The notes: a model not told the origin generated them from the sequence alone. A stretch of DNA of 13,731 bases from Halobacteriales archaeon QH_10_65_19 (GCA_003022085.1 PXQK01000108.1:1-13731); one strand, 5' to 3'; numbered from the stretch's first letter, positions 1 to 7,425 are shown. A program made the numbers and translations.

Positions 1-112
1 CCTCACTACGAGGGCCGAGGTGCATCAGCAAACCCGCACGTTCACAGCCGGGGGGATCAGGCAGGCAGGATTCCCCATGGAGGAATCTTCGCTCTTTAGG
101 GCAGAGAGAAGG
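1..112. other. Left-edge spacer with a near-palindrome
   Basis: No gene is supported here. The stretch lies downstream of the minus-strand solute-binding protein gene. It holds an imperfect inverted repeat, GATTCC (69-74) and GGAATC (82-87) around CCATGGA, which could be a terminator or a regulatory site for a gene beyond the edge. It has no T-tract on the expected side, so its role is unclear. Confidence 0.3.
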
Positions 113-1852
113 TCAATTCGGTCCTTCCGGTGCGTCGCTGGAGAGCCAGGTGTCGAAGTTGAAGTCCTTGTTGAGCGCCGGTCCCGGGTTGTGGTTATTC
201 ACGTAGTTGTTGGATGCGCCGAACTGCTTGAGGTATCCGAAGACGATCCAGGCGTTGTTGAGGTGGGCGACTCGCTGTGCCTCTTTGAAGTTCTCGACGT
301 AGGTTTCCTGGTCCGTTGTCGTGCTGAACGTATCGTAGGCCGCCTGATAATCCTCGTTACACCATCTCCCGGAGTTCCACCGGCCGTCACACTGCATGGC
401 CAGCTGCTGGACCGTCGTCTCCTCGATCCGCGCGGCGAACCCGCTCGCGTACCAGACGCCGTCCTGGTTCCAGTATTCGCTCAGCCACGTGTCCGGCGTG
501 ACGAGTTGGATGTCGAACTCGATTCCGACCTCGGCCATCTGTTCCTGAAACAGGAGGACTGCCGTCTCGCGTCGCGCCTGGAACTCCCGCTCGTAGATCG
601 GTTTCGGGAGTGTGAGGCCGTCACCGTATCCGGCCTCCTCCAGCAGGGCGCGTGCCTCGTCAGGCTGTGCCGTCGTCCCGAACTCGAGCCCGGGATCGAA
701 GTCCGCGACGTTCGGATGGACCGGTGCCACCCCGGAGTGGTTCCCCGGAACCATCGTTCCGTCGGTGGCAGCGCTGATCTCCTCGCGATCGAGTGCGTGT
801 TTCATTGCCTGTCGAACCCGGTTGTCAGCGAACGGCTGGTCACCGTTTTCGGTTTCGACAGTCGTATTTAACACCATACTGAGGAGCGCCGGTGACCTGA
901 AGGACTCTGGTTGGGTAACGTCAGACCGGTCGACACGGGTGCGCTGTTGTGGCTGCAGAACCTGGAGGGTGTCCTGCCGTTCTCCCGTGAGCGCGTCGGT
1001 TTGTGCGACCTGATCGGGGATGTTCTGGACGGTGACCCGATCGACGTACGGGTACGTGTTGCCGTTCTCGTCGGTCTCGAACCAGTCGTCGCTTCCCTCG
1101 AACTCGTAGATGTCGTCCTGTTCGAAGTTAGTGAGCGTGAACGGACCGCTTCCGAAGTCGGTCGAGGTGATCTCGTCCCAGCGGTCCTCGATCACGTTTT
1201 TCGGGGCGATATTGAACCAGCTCCCCGTCTCGGCCAGCCGGTTCGGATACCGCGGGTCGGGGGTGCTGAGCGAAATCGTGAACCTGGAGTCGTCCTCAAC
1301 CTCGACAGAGGTCGCCCCGTAGAGGTCGGCTGACGCGCCCGGTGCCCGCTCTTCCTCCTGCATCAGTCCGACCGACGCTTCGACGTCCTCGGCGAGCACC
1401 TGCTGGTCGATCGTGGCAAACGTGGCGTCTTCCCGGAGCGTGAACGTCCACTCGGACCCGTCGTCGTTCGGTTCCCACTCTGTCGCCAGCCCCGTCTCGA
1501 GCTCCAGGTCCCGGTTGTAGGAGGTCAGCCGGTCGTACATCATCTCGAAAAAGATGAAGTCACCCTGGCTGTTACCCTCGTACGGACTCAACGTCGCTGG
1601 CGGAGCAATCCCCGTTACCCGGAGATGTCCACCCTGCTGGATGTCGGCACCGCCGTTGCCGTTACCGTTGCCATTGCCGTTACCGTTGCCATTGCCGTTA
1701 CCGTTGCCATTACCGTTACCGTTTCCGTTACCACCGTCGTCGTCATCACCAATGCACCCGGCTAATGAAACCAGCCCACCAACCCCGATGGCCTTGAGAT
1801 ATCTACGTCGGTTTGTAGTTGTATCCTGACCACTGACATTCTCCTGAGCCAT
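113..1852 (-). CDS. ABC transporter substrate-binding lipoprotein, family 5 (peptide/opine/nickel type)
   Basis: This is the extracellular binding protein of an ABC importer of the DppA/OppA type (SBP family 5), 579 aa. The N-terminus carries a twin-arginine motif (RRRYLK, residues 15-20), a short hydrophobic stretch and a lipobox LAGC with the lipidated Cys at 33, so it should be exported folded by Tat and anchored to the membrane. An acidic DDDD and a Gly-Asn tract (about residues 40-68) form a flexible tether before the binding domain. Family-typical elements follow: the opening around LSPYEG, then the YDRLTSY and ATEWEPNDDGSEWTFTLRED segments, and VRQAMKHALDREEI in the middle. An in-frame extension to 2002 is rejected because the Tat signal and a well-placed TATA box fix the start at 1852. 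No permease or ATPase genes lie in the window; they could be beyond the left edge. The ligand is unknown; by context it could be a modified histidine. Confidence 0.92.
   Translation of the reverse strand: MAQENVSGQDTTTNRRRYLKAIGVGGLVSLAGCIGDDDDGGNGNGNGNGNGNGNGNGNGNGNGNGNGGADIQQGGHLRVTGIAPPATLSPYEGNSQGDFIFFEMMYDRLTSYNRDLELETGLATEWEPNDDGSEWTFTLREDATFATIDQQVLAEDVEASVGLMQEEERAPGASADLYGATSVEVEDDSRFTISLSTPDPRYPNRLAETGSWFNIAPKNVIEDRWDEITSTDFGSGPFTLTNFEQDDIYEFEGSDDWFETDENGNTYPYVDRVTVQNIPDQVAQTDALTGERQDTLQVLQPQQRTRVDRSDVTQPESFRSPALLSMVLNTTVETENGDQPFADNRVRQAMKHALDREEISAATDGTMVPGNHSGVAPVHPNVADFDPGLEFGTTAQPDEARALLEEAGYGDGLTLPKPIYEREFQARRETAVLLFQEQMAEVGIEFDIQLVTPDTWLSEYWNQDGVWYASGFAARIEETTVQQLAMQCDGRWNSGRWCNEDYQAAYDTFSTTTDQETYVENFKEAQRVAHLNNAWIVFGYLKQFGASNNYVNNHNPGPALNKDFNFDTWLSSDAPEGPN
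1649..1735 (-). repeat. Hexanucleotide repeat encoding (Asn-Gly)13 linker
   Basis: Inside the solute-binding lipoprotein gene, 13 consecutive Asn-Gly dipeptides are encoded by a near-perfect 6-bp repeat (plus-strand units GTTGCC, GTTACC, ATTGCC, with one GTTTCC). It lies just after the lipid-anchored Cys and the acidic cluster, where it would hold the binding domain away from the membrane. The unit length keeps the frame whatever the copy number, so slippage would change linker length without inactivating the protein. Confidence 0.9.
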
Positions 1853-1875
1853 GATATCACCCTGCAAACGAACGA

Positions 1876-1883
1876 TTATAAAT
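1876..1883 (-). promoter_or_regulatory. TATA-like box for the solute-binding protein gene
   Basis: On the minus strand this reads ATTTATAA, a strong match to the haloarchaeal TATA element. It sits 24-31 nt upstream of the ATG at 1852, so transcription would begin at or next to the start codon, giving a leaderless mRNA. No Shine-Dalgarno is seen before that ATG. Confidence 0.6.
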
Positions 1884-1937
1884 CTTTGCTTGTAGACGCC
1901 CGAAACAGCTACTGTCCGGTGTCGCATTCTTTCCTGC

Positions 1938-2216
1938 ATGGCACTGATCAAGTACGCCTCTGTGAAGGAGACCGACGGGCGGGTCCGCGAACTCCTCGAC
2001 ACCTACGAGGAGGAACACGGGAAACCTGGGTTGTTCAACAAGGCGCTGGCGAACAACGTCGGATCGGGAGTGATCGCGGCGACCCTCACTGCCGGGGACG
2101 GGACGACGTTCGCACGTAACTTAAAACGAAGCCGTGTGGCAAGGGTACATATATCCGAGAGCGGGGCGAAGGTGAGAGAGTATGACAGGCCAATCTCCGG
2201 AGGAAGCCGTAGATGA
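1938..2216 (+). pseudogene. Truncated carboxymuconolactone decarboxylase/AhpD-like remnant
   Basis: The first ~42 residues (MALIKYASVKETDGRVRELL and onward to about 2063) resemble the N-terminus of CMD/AhpD-type peroxidase-related proteins, which usually run to about 180-200 aa. After ...LFNKALANNV the similarity stops. The rest of the frame lacks the Cys-x-x-Cys active-site region and runs through the promoter of the next gene, overlapping its start by 35 bp. I read this as a deletion remnant of a once complete gene rather than a working enzyme. It is divergent from the solute-binding protein gene, with 85 bp between their starts. A short functional peptide cannot be excluded. Identification of the family is from memory of the N-terminal pattern only. 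Confidence 0.5.
2121..2154 (+). promoter_or_regulatory. Candidate promoter region of the ornithine cyclodeaminase-family gene
   Basis: Two AT-rich elements lie upstream of the ATG at 2182: TTAAAA at 2121-2126 and TACATATAT at 2146-2154. The second is 28-36 nt from the ATG and would suit a nearly leaderless transcript. The first would give a leader of roughly 30 nt that carries the Shine-Dalgarno-like GGTGA at 2171-2175, 6 nt before the ATG. Both lie inside the decayed tail of the CMD-like remnant. The sequence alone does not decide between them. Confidence 0.45.
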
Positions 2217-3252
2217 ACCAACAGAGAGAGTCGAGGGACCTCTCGATTTGATCTTCCTCTCGAAAGAGGAGTTCGAATCACTGGAGCTCGACAACGACAG
2301 GGTTGTCGAGGAAATCGAGCGGGGACTCGAAGCCCACGGCAACGACAACGTGGTGATGCCCCCGAAAGACCACCTCGAAATCGAGCCGAAGTACGAGGGG
2401 CATTTCAACTACCTGAAAAGCTACGTCGGCCCGATCGACGTCGCCGGGGTCAAGGTGATCGGCGACTACTACCACAACTACAAACGGGGTCTTCCGTCGG
2501 AGCTTGCGCTGTTGACGCTGTACCAGTCTCACACCGGCGTTCCGTTCGCAATCATGGACGCCACAGTCATCACCTGGATGCGGACGGGGGCCGTCACTGC
2601 AGCCGGTGCCAAACACCTCGCACGCGAGGACTCCAGCGTGCTGGGACACATCGGCTCCAGGGGGACAGCGTGGTACAACGTCCCGATGCTCGATTCGATT
2701 TTCGACTTCGAGGAGATCCGGGTCAACAGCAAACGGGCCGAGTCCAGAGAGCGGTTCTCCAGGGAGATGTCCGACCAGCTGGGCAAGGAGGTTACTCCTG
2801 TCGACACCTCCAGAGAGGCCGTCGAGGGGGCCGACATCATCGTCGACGCGTCCCGCCTGACCGAGCCCACGGTGCTCGAACGCGAGGAGTGGATCAAGCC
2901 GGGTGCGTTGATCATGCCCTACGGAGCCGTGATGTCGGTCGAACCGGAGCTGCCATTCGAGATGGACAAGCTCATCGTCGACGACTGGCAACAGGCCAAA
3001 AGCTCCCAGATCGGCCAGCTGTACCCGCTCATCGAAGACGGCAGGCTCCGGGACGAACACATCGACGGGGAGATCGGGGAGGTGATCGCCGGGCACAAGC
3101 CGGGCCGTGAGAGTGAGGACGACCGGATCCTCTTCTGGCACAAGGGCTTTTCGATCAGCGACGTCATGCTCGGGAACCTGGCCTACCAGGTCGCACAGGA
3201 GCGGGGGATCGGCCAGCAGGTGACCTACTACGAGAACCCGGAACCGCGGTGA
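2182..3252 (+). CDS. Ornithine cyclodeaminase/mu-crystallin family protein
   Basis: At 356 aa this is a usual length for the family, which includes ornithine cyclodeaminase, alanine dehydrogenase, ketimine reductases and opine-type dehydrogenases, all NAD(P)-dependent. Visible family elements are KVIGDYYHNYKRGLPSEL (residues 91-108), the TGVPFAIMDATVITWMRTGA segment (118-137) with the conserved Arg of the RTGAV motif, and an Asp pair in IVDDW (265-269) near the expected catalytic Asp. The nucleotide-binding turn is atypical: GHIGSRGTAWYN (155-166) instead of the usual GxGxQA. The start is supported by GGTGA six nt upstream. The gene converges on the dehydrogenase fusion with a 25-bp 3' overlap. 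Substrate is uncertain; a role in handling an imino or amino acid from the neighbouring pathway is inference. Confidence 0.85.
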   Translation: MTGQSPEEAVDEPTERVEGPLDLIFLSKEEFESLELDNDRVVEEIERGLEAHGNDNVVMPPKDHLEIEPKYEGHFNYLKSYVGPIDVAGVKVIGDYYHNYKRGLPSELALLTLYQSHTGVPFAIMDATVITWMRTGAVTAAGAKHLAREDSSVLGHIGSRGTAWYNVPMLDSIFDFEEIRVNSKRAESRERFSREMSDQLGKEVTPVDTSREAVEGADIIVDASRLTEPTVLEREEWIKPGALIMPYGAVMSVEPELPFEMDKLIVDDWQQAKSSQIGQLYPLIEDGRLRDEHIDGEIGEVIAGHKPGRESEDDRILFWHKGFSISDVMLGNLAYQVAQERGIGQQVTYYENPEPR

Positions 3253-5741
3253 GGGTCATAGGGTCGTGCGTGATTATTTTCGGCACTGCTCCGAAATATC
3301 GGTGAGAGAGGATCCGAGACTCCCAATCTGTTCCAACCCGGCGGTACAGAGTCACACACGACCTTATCAGGAGAGCCGACACCTGTCCCCGGCTCCCCGA
3401 ACTCGGGCGGCAGGTACGCATACAGGATGTACTCGTCGACGCTGTAGCCGTCCCCGGCACTGGTCACGTGGCCGAGACAGGTGTCGCCGTCGAGGACGGG
3501 AGCACCGCTCCCGACGACGGCGTCGGGATCGTCGAGCGTGAGAGTGGTCCGTTGCCGGTCGAGACCCTCCTCTCGCTGTGCGAGAAGCGCCTCGCGGCCG
3601 ATGAACTCGGTGTCGAAATCAACGGTGTGTTCCATGGCGGCCGCCAGCGGCGTGTAGCTGGGATCGATGTCGGCGCCGTACGCCGGGAAGCCTTTTTCGA
3701 GCCGCATCGAGACGAGCGCCCCGTCACCGAACGGCACAACGCCGAACGGCTCACCCGCCTCCTCTAGAATTCGCCACAGCTCTGCCCCGTACTCCGTCGA
3801 CGTGTGCAGCTCCCACCCGAGTTCGCCGACGTACGACACCCGGACCGCCAGCACTGGGATGCTCTCGACGTACGTTTCGACCGTCGAGAAGAACGGAAAC
3901 GCGCTGTTGTGTAGGTCGGCCTCGACCACCGGGGCGAGCATCTCCCGGGCTCTCGGTCCCGTCACACTGATCCCGCATCTGGCAGCAGTCTCGTTGGACA
4001 CGACGACGGATGGATCATCGGCAGCGAGCCGCCGAAGCCGGGCGATCTGCCTTGTTCCGGCTCCGCCGCTGTTGGAGATGACGTGGAGGTGGTCCCTGCC
4101 CCGACGGACGACCGTCATGTCGCCGAGGATGCCGCCGGACTCGTCTGTCATCACCGTGTAGGTCACCCCCCCGACCGGGAGGTCGACGTCGTTCGTGAAG
4201 ACCCGCTGGCCGAACTCGACGGCCCCGGAGCCGACGAGATCGAACGTCGTGAAACTCGTGAGATCGCACATGCCGACGCGGTCGCGGACCGCGAGATGTT
4301 CGACGGCGTCGACCGGCGACCATTCCGCACCGCGACCACCCCGCTCCGGGATGTCGTACTCGGAGACGAGCTGTTGGTTCGTCCCGAACCGCATCGGGCG
4401 TTTCCAGCCGCCGTACCGGAGGTCGTAAAACTCCGCGTCGAGCGCCGCCTGGTACCGGTAGAACGGACTCTCGCGGAGCGTCTCGCCCGTCGACTCGATG
4501 CCGCCGGCGGAGGGAACGCCGTTCTCGTTGTGGTAGGAGTCGCGGGCCTGCTCGCGCAGGAATGACGGGCTCCCCGAGTGGGGCTGGAACCGCGCGACGT
4601 GCCAGGGGTTGACGCTGACAGTCGACGACCCGCGCGCCACGAGTTCGGCGACGGCCTTCCCCGCGCCGCCGGCGTGTGTCGGTCGGACGCCGGCCGCGAC
4701 CCAGAACTCGTCGACCCCCGGCGTCTCCCCGAGAACCGGGTTGTTGTCGGGCGTGACCCCCAGAAGCCTGTCGACACCTGTCGCCACGTCAACCCCCCGA
4801 AGCGCGGGCACGATCCGTGTGAGTTCCTCCCGTGCCGGAGCGAACTCCTCCTCTGTGAACGACTGCGTCGAGAGGGGGGCGGCGGCGTCCCCTACTGTCT
4901 CTGCTGGGTCGACCACACGGGGCTCGTTGCCGTAGTTCCCGATCCCGACGGCGTCGCCGTGACGGCGCAGGTACGCTTCACCCTCCGGGTGACGGAGCCA
5001 GGCCTCACGTCCCAGGTCGGTGCCCGACGCCGGTTCGATCGGCTCCGTGACCGCGTACGGGTGTGCACACGGTACCAGCGGGAGGTCGATCCCGACCATC
5101 TCACAAAGCGACGGCGTCCGGACGTTCGCGGCGGCGACGACTGTTCCGGCGCGGATCTCGCCGCTGTCGGTGACAGCCGTCCGGACCGCACCGCCGGCGG
5201 TCGTGATCTCCTCGACGGCCGTGTTCCCGCAGAACGTCGCTCCCTGCTCCGCGGCCCGTTCCCGCAGCGCTTCTAGCAGTTCGGCCCTCCCGATTCGCCC
5301 GTCCGTCGGGACGTAGTAGCCTCCGAGGAGCCGGTCCTCGTCGACGAGCGGCAGGCGATCGGCGACCCCCCCGGGACTCAGCCGCTCTGCGCCGTCGACG
5401 CCCCAGACGGTCGCCTGGTCCATCCGTCGATCCAGGACCTCCAGGTGTGTGTCCGTGGTGGCGACTTCGACGCTTCCGGTCTCCTCGTACGCGTCGAACG
5501 AGGCCGCGAGATCCCGGGTCTCCTGTGCGAACGTCGACTCGGTCTCGTTCGGTGCGGTCTGGAACACGCCGCTGGGGGCGTCCGGACTCGGCTCGCCGGT
5601 GGCCGGAAGCGGTCCCCGGTCGACGATGACCACGTCGTCGAGACCCCGTTGCGTGAGGTGGTACGCGATGCTACAGCCCAGTACCCCGGCCCCGATCACG
5701 AGCGTCGCTGTCCGGTCCGGAAGCTCAGTTGCGCCTGCCAT
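3228..5741 (-). CDS. FAD-dependent dimethylglycine/sarcosine dehydrogenase-like protein (DAO + GcvT fusion)
   Basis: This 837-aa protein has two halves. The N-terminal FAD amine oxidase domain (about 12-370) carries the dinucleotide fold GAGVLGCSIAYHL (17-29) and the late FAD contact near PDNNPVLGETP. The C-terminal half (about 440-785) is an aminomethyltransferase/GcvT domain with MTDESGGILGDM (531-542) and the GFPAYGADIDPSYTPLAAAM segment (684-703). Known relatives oxidatively demethylate N-methylated glycine and pass the one-carbon unit to a folate-type carrier, so an N-methylamine substrate is likely. The covalent-flavin His motif (HAAGL) of mammalian relatives is not evident near residues 55-62, which read APSGVFQT. 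From about residue 787 the sequence no longer looks like GcvT (see findings). It is divergent from the HAL-like gene, with 117 bp between the starts. No Shine-Dalgarno is clear. Confidence 0.88.
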   Translation of the reverse strand: MAGATELPDRTATLVIGAGVLGCSIAYHLTQRGLDDVVIVDRGPLPATGEPSPDAPSGVFQTAPNETESTFAQETRDLAASFDAYEETGSVEVATTDTHLEVLDRRMDQATVWGVDGAERLSPGGVADRLPLVDEDRLLGGYYVPTDGRIGRAELLEALRERAAEQGATFCGNTAVEEITTAGGAVRTAVTDSGEIRAGTVVAAANVRTPSLCEMVGIDLPLVPCAHPYAVTEPIEPASGTDLGREAWLRHPEGEAYLRRHGDAVGIGNYGNEPRVVDPAETVGDAAAPLSTQSFTEEEFAPAREELTRIVPALRGVDVATGVDRLLGVTPDNNPVLGETPGVDEFWVAAGVRPTHAGGAGKAVAELVARGSSTVSVNPWHVARFQPHSGSPSFLREQARDSYHNENGVPSAGGIESTGETLRESPFYRYQAALDAEFYDLRYGGWKRPMRFGTNQQLVSEYDIPERGGRGAEWSPVDAVEHLAVRDRVGMCDLTSFTTFDLVGSGAVEFGQRVFTNDVDLPVGGVTYTVMTDESGGILGDMTVVRRGRDHLHVISNSGGAGTRQIARLRRLAADDPSVVVSNETAARCGISVTGPRAREMLAPVVEADLHNSAFPFFSTVETYVESIPVLAVRVSYVGELGWELHTSTEYGAELWRILEEAGEPFGVVPFGDGALVSMRLEKGFPAYGADIDPSYTPLAAAMEHTVDFDTEFIGREALLAQREEGLDRQRTTLTLDDPDAVVGSGAPVLDGDTCLGHVTSAGDGYSVDEYILYAYLPPEFGEPGTGVGSPDKVVCDSVPPGWNRLGVSDPLSPIFRSSAENNHARPYDPHRGSGFS
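3271..3299. terminator. Putative terminator: T-rich tract plus 6-bp hairpin
   Basis: TTATTTT at 3274-3280 follows the end of the plus-strand cyclodeaminase-family gene by about 20 bp; T-rich tracts are the main archaeal termination signal. Overlapping it is a perfect inverted repeat TTTCGG (3278-3283) and CCGAAA (3291-3296) with a 7-nt loop. The element lies inside the odd C-terminal tail of the opposing dehydrogenase, which suggests this stretch was intergenic before that reading frame ran into it. Confidence 0.35.
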
Positions 5742-5858
5742 AGGCGATATCCGTCCCTCCGGTTCTTAGGTCTGTTTGCCCGATAACTGATACGTCCGCG
5801 GCGGCTCGTCGACCGGTCCGCACCAAGGATTTTTCCGATCGGGCGGAAACGACCGGTC
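5742..5858. promoter_or_regulatory. Divergent promoter region (dehydrogenase fusion / HAL-like gene 1)
   Basis: This 117-bp spacer separates divergent starts. For the plus-strand HAL-like gene, ATTTTT at 5829-5834 lies 25-30 nt before the ATG at 5859, and no Shine-Dalgarno precedes it, so a leaderless transcript is likely. For the minus-strand dehydrogenase only a weak candidate, CCTAAGAA at 5770-5763, is seen at the right distance. A shared regulator site is possible, but no clear palindrome stands out. Confidence 0.45.
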
Positions 5859-7364
5859 ATGATCACAGTAGATGGAGAGCTGTCAGTTGCGGACATCGCT
5901 GCCGTCGCCCGCGACCACGAGCGGGTCGAGCTCGCTGAGGCGGCGGCCACAGACATGGAAGATACGAGAGCGGTCGTCCGTGAGATCGTCGAGGCGGAGG
6001 AGCGGCGCGTCTACGGCGTGAACACGGGCTACGGACACATGAAAAACGTTCCCGTACCGAAAGCACAGCTCGAAACACAGCAGATCAACCTCCTCCGGAG
6101 CCACGACGTCACGGTCGGCGACAGGTTCCCGATCGAGGTGATCCGTGCCGCGATGCTCGTCCGGGCGAACGTGCTGGCACAGGGGCATTCGGGAGCCAGG
6201 GTCGACCTCGTCGAGGCGCTGATCGCGCTGCTGAACGAGGGGGTGCATCCGGTGATCCGGCAGGGGGGCAACAGCGACAACGCCGCGGGGCTGGCCAACG
6301 TCGGGCTCGTGTTGATCGGCGAGGGCGAGGCAATCGTCGACGGCGACGAGGTATCCGGTGACTCGGCACTGCAACGACGGGGGCTCGATCCGCTCACGCT
6401 GCGGGCCAAAGAGGGGGTCTCACTCATCTCGGGGACGGCGGTCGTGACAGCGCTGCTCAGCCTCGCCGTCTTCGACGTCGAGACACACCTCGACACCGCC
6501 GACGTCGCCGGAGCGTGGATCTTCGACCTCATCGGCAAGGAGCCCAGCGCGTTCGATCCGGCTATCGCCGAGGTACACCAACAGCCCGGGCAGGCCAGGG
6601 TCGCAGCCAACGTGCGGAGCCTCGTCGACACGCAGGCAACGAGCCGGCATATGTCACAGGATCCGCTCTCGATCCGGTGTATTCCCCAGATCCACGGGAC
6701 CGCCCGGCAGTTCCTCGACGTCGCCAGACGAACCGTCGAGACGGAGCTGGACAGCGTCACCGACAACCCGGTTGTCTTTCCCGACGGAACGGTCCGTTCG
6801 AACGGCAACTTCAACGGACAACACGTCGCGACAGCCGCCGACGCTCTGGGCCGGATCCTGCTAAAGCTGGGGTGGGCGAGCGAACAGCGGTTCGCCCGCC
6901 TCCTGGAGGGCCCCGCGGGCCTGCCGGAACAGCTCACGGAGCGCGCGGGGCTCGAAATGGGGCCCTCCAGGCTCCAGTACGCGGCGGGGTCGCTGGTGAC
7001 CGAAGCGGCGACAACCGGGCCGGCGAGTGCTCACTCGTTCGTGACGGCCTCCGGGCAGGAGGACGTCCACGCCGCCGGAAACATCGCCGGCATCGGGCTC
7101 CGGGACATCCTGGAGACGATGCGACACGTCGTCGCCGCGGAGATGCTCGCGGCCGTCCACGCAACACAGTACGTCGACTCCGTCTCGCCCCGGATCGAAC
7201 GGGTCCGGGAGACGCTCCAGACGGCGGTGACTGTCGAGAAAGCGGACGCACCCTGGGCGCCCCGGGTCGAAGAAACGGCGGCGTTTCTCCACTCGGAGAA
7301 GTTCCGGGAGGTCCTCGACGAGGTGCTCCCGAACACTGCCGGGTCGGCGAGCCGTCAGGAGTAG
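5859..7364 (+). CDS. HAL-fold lyase homologue 1 lacking the MIO triad (not ordinary HutH)
   Basis: This 501-aa protein belongs to the histidine/aromatic ammonia-lyase family along its whole length. Kept family residues include Tyr52 in VYGVNTGYG, His82 in INLLRSHDV, Gln267 and Arg273 in SQDPLSIRC, Phe318 in NGNFNGQHVA and Glu401 in GQEDV. The segment that should read GSVGASGDLAPLA is HPVIRQGGNSDNAAGLANVG (130-149): it is about three residues shorter and has Asn138-Ser139-Asp140 where Ala-Ser-Gly must cyclise to form MIO. The catalytic Tyr of QDxYSxR is Leu270, and the usual Asn of KEGLALINGT is Ser191. These changes are incompatible with standard MIO chemistry. A lyase whose leaving group is already good, such as trimethylamine in ergothionase, is the closest known precedent. 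The gene is followed 61 bp later by the urocanase homologue, which has its own promoter. Confidence 0.9.
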   Translation: MITVDGELSVADIAAVARDHERVELAEAAATDMEDTRAVVREIVEAEERRVYGVNTGYGHMKNVPVPKAQLETQQINLLRSHDVTVGDRFPIEVIRAAMLVRANVLAQGHSGARVDLVEALIALLNEGVHPVIRQGGNSDNAAGLANVGLVLIGEGEAIVDGDEVSGDSALQRRGLDPLTLRAKEGVSLISGTAVVTALLSLAVFDVETHLDTADVAGAWIFDLIGKEPSAFDPAIAEVHQQPGQARVAANVRSLVDTQATSRHMSQDPLSIRCIPQIHGTARQFLDVARRTVETELDSVTDNPVVFPDGTVRSNGNFNGQHVATAADALGRILLKLGWASEQRFARLLEGPAGLPEQLTERAGLEMGPSRLQYAAGSLVTEAATTGPASAHSFVTASGQEDVHAAGNIAGIGLRDILETMRHVVAAEMLAAVHATQYVDSVSPRIERVRETLQTAVTVEKADAPWAPRVEETAAFLHSEKFREVLDEVLPNTAGSASRQE

Positions 7365-7393
7365 CGGGCCAGCCCGGTCGGGGCGTACCGAAC

Positions 7394-7400
7394 TTTTATT
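7394..7400 (+). promoter_or_regulatory. TATA-like box for the urocanase-like gene
   Basis: TTTTATT lies 26-32 nt upstream of the ATG at 7426 in the 61-bp gap after the HAL-like gene. It is an excellent haloarchaeal TATA match and fits a leaderless transcript; no Shine-Dalgarno precedes the ATG. The urocanase-hydantoinase pair can thus be transcribed independently of the upstream lyase. Confidence 0.6.
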
Positions 7401-7425
7401 CACCGATCGCACCTGGATACAGAGC

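Noticed and set aside
1649..1735. Short repeat tract as a CRISPR-like array
   Set aside because: It is an uninterrupted 6-bp coding repeat with no spacers.
1853..2002. 50-codon N-terminal extension of the solute-binding protein
   Set aside because: It would put the Tat signal in the middle of the protein and would run across the TATA box and the divergent CMD-like remnant.
2278..3141. Minus-strand open frame (287 codons) opposite the cyclodeaminase-family gene
   Set aside because: Antisense shadow with no family features; the plus strand carries the conserved motifs.
7047..7055. An Ala-Ser-Gly tripeptide (residues 397-399) in HAL-like protein 1 that might be taken for the MIO triad
   Set aside because: It lies just before the conserved Gln-Glu-Asp near the C-terminal part, far from the MIO position. 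It is not preserved in the paralogue, which has Ser-Ala-Gly there.
5859..7364. Annotation as a canonical histidine ammonia-lyase, with the cluster as an ordinary hut operon
   Set aside because: The MIO triad and the catalytic Tyr are missing in both HAL homologues, and no HutI or HutG is present in the window.
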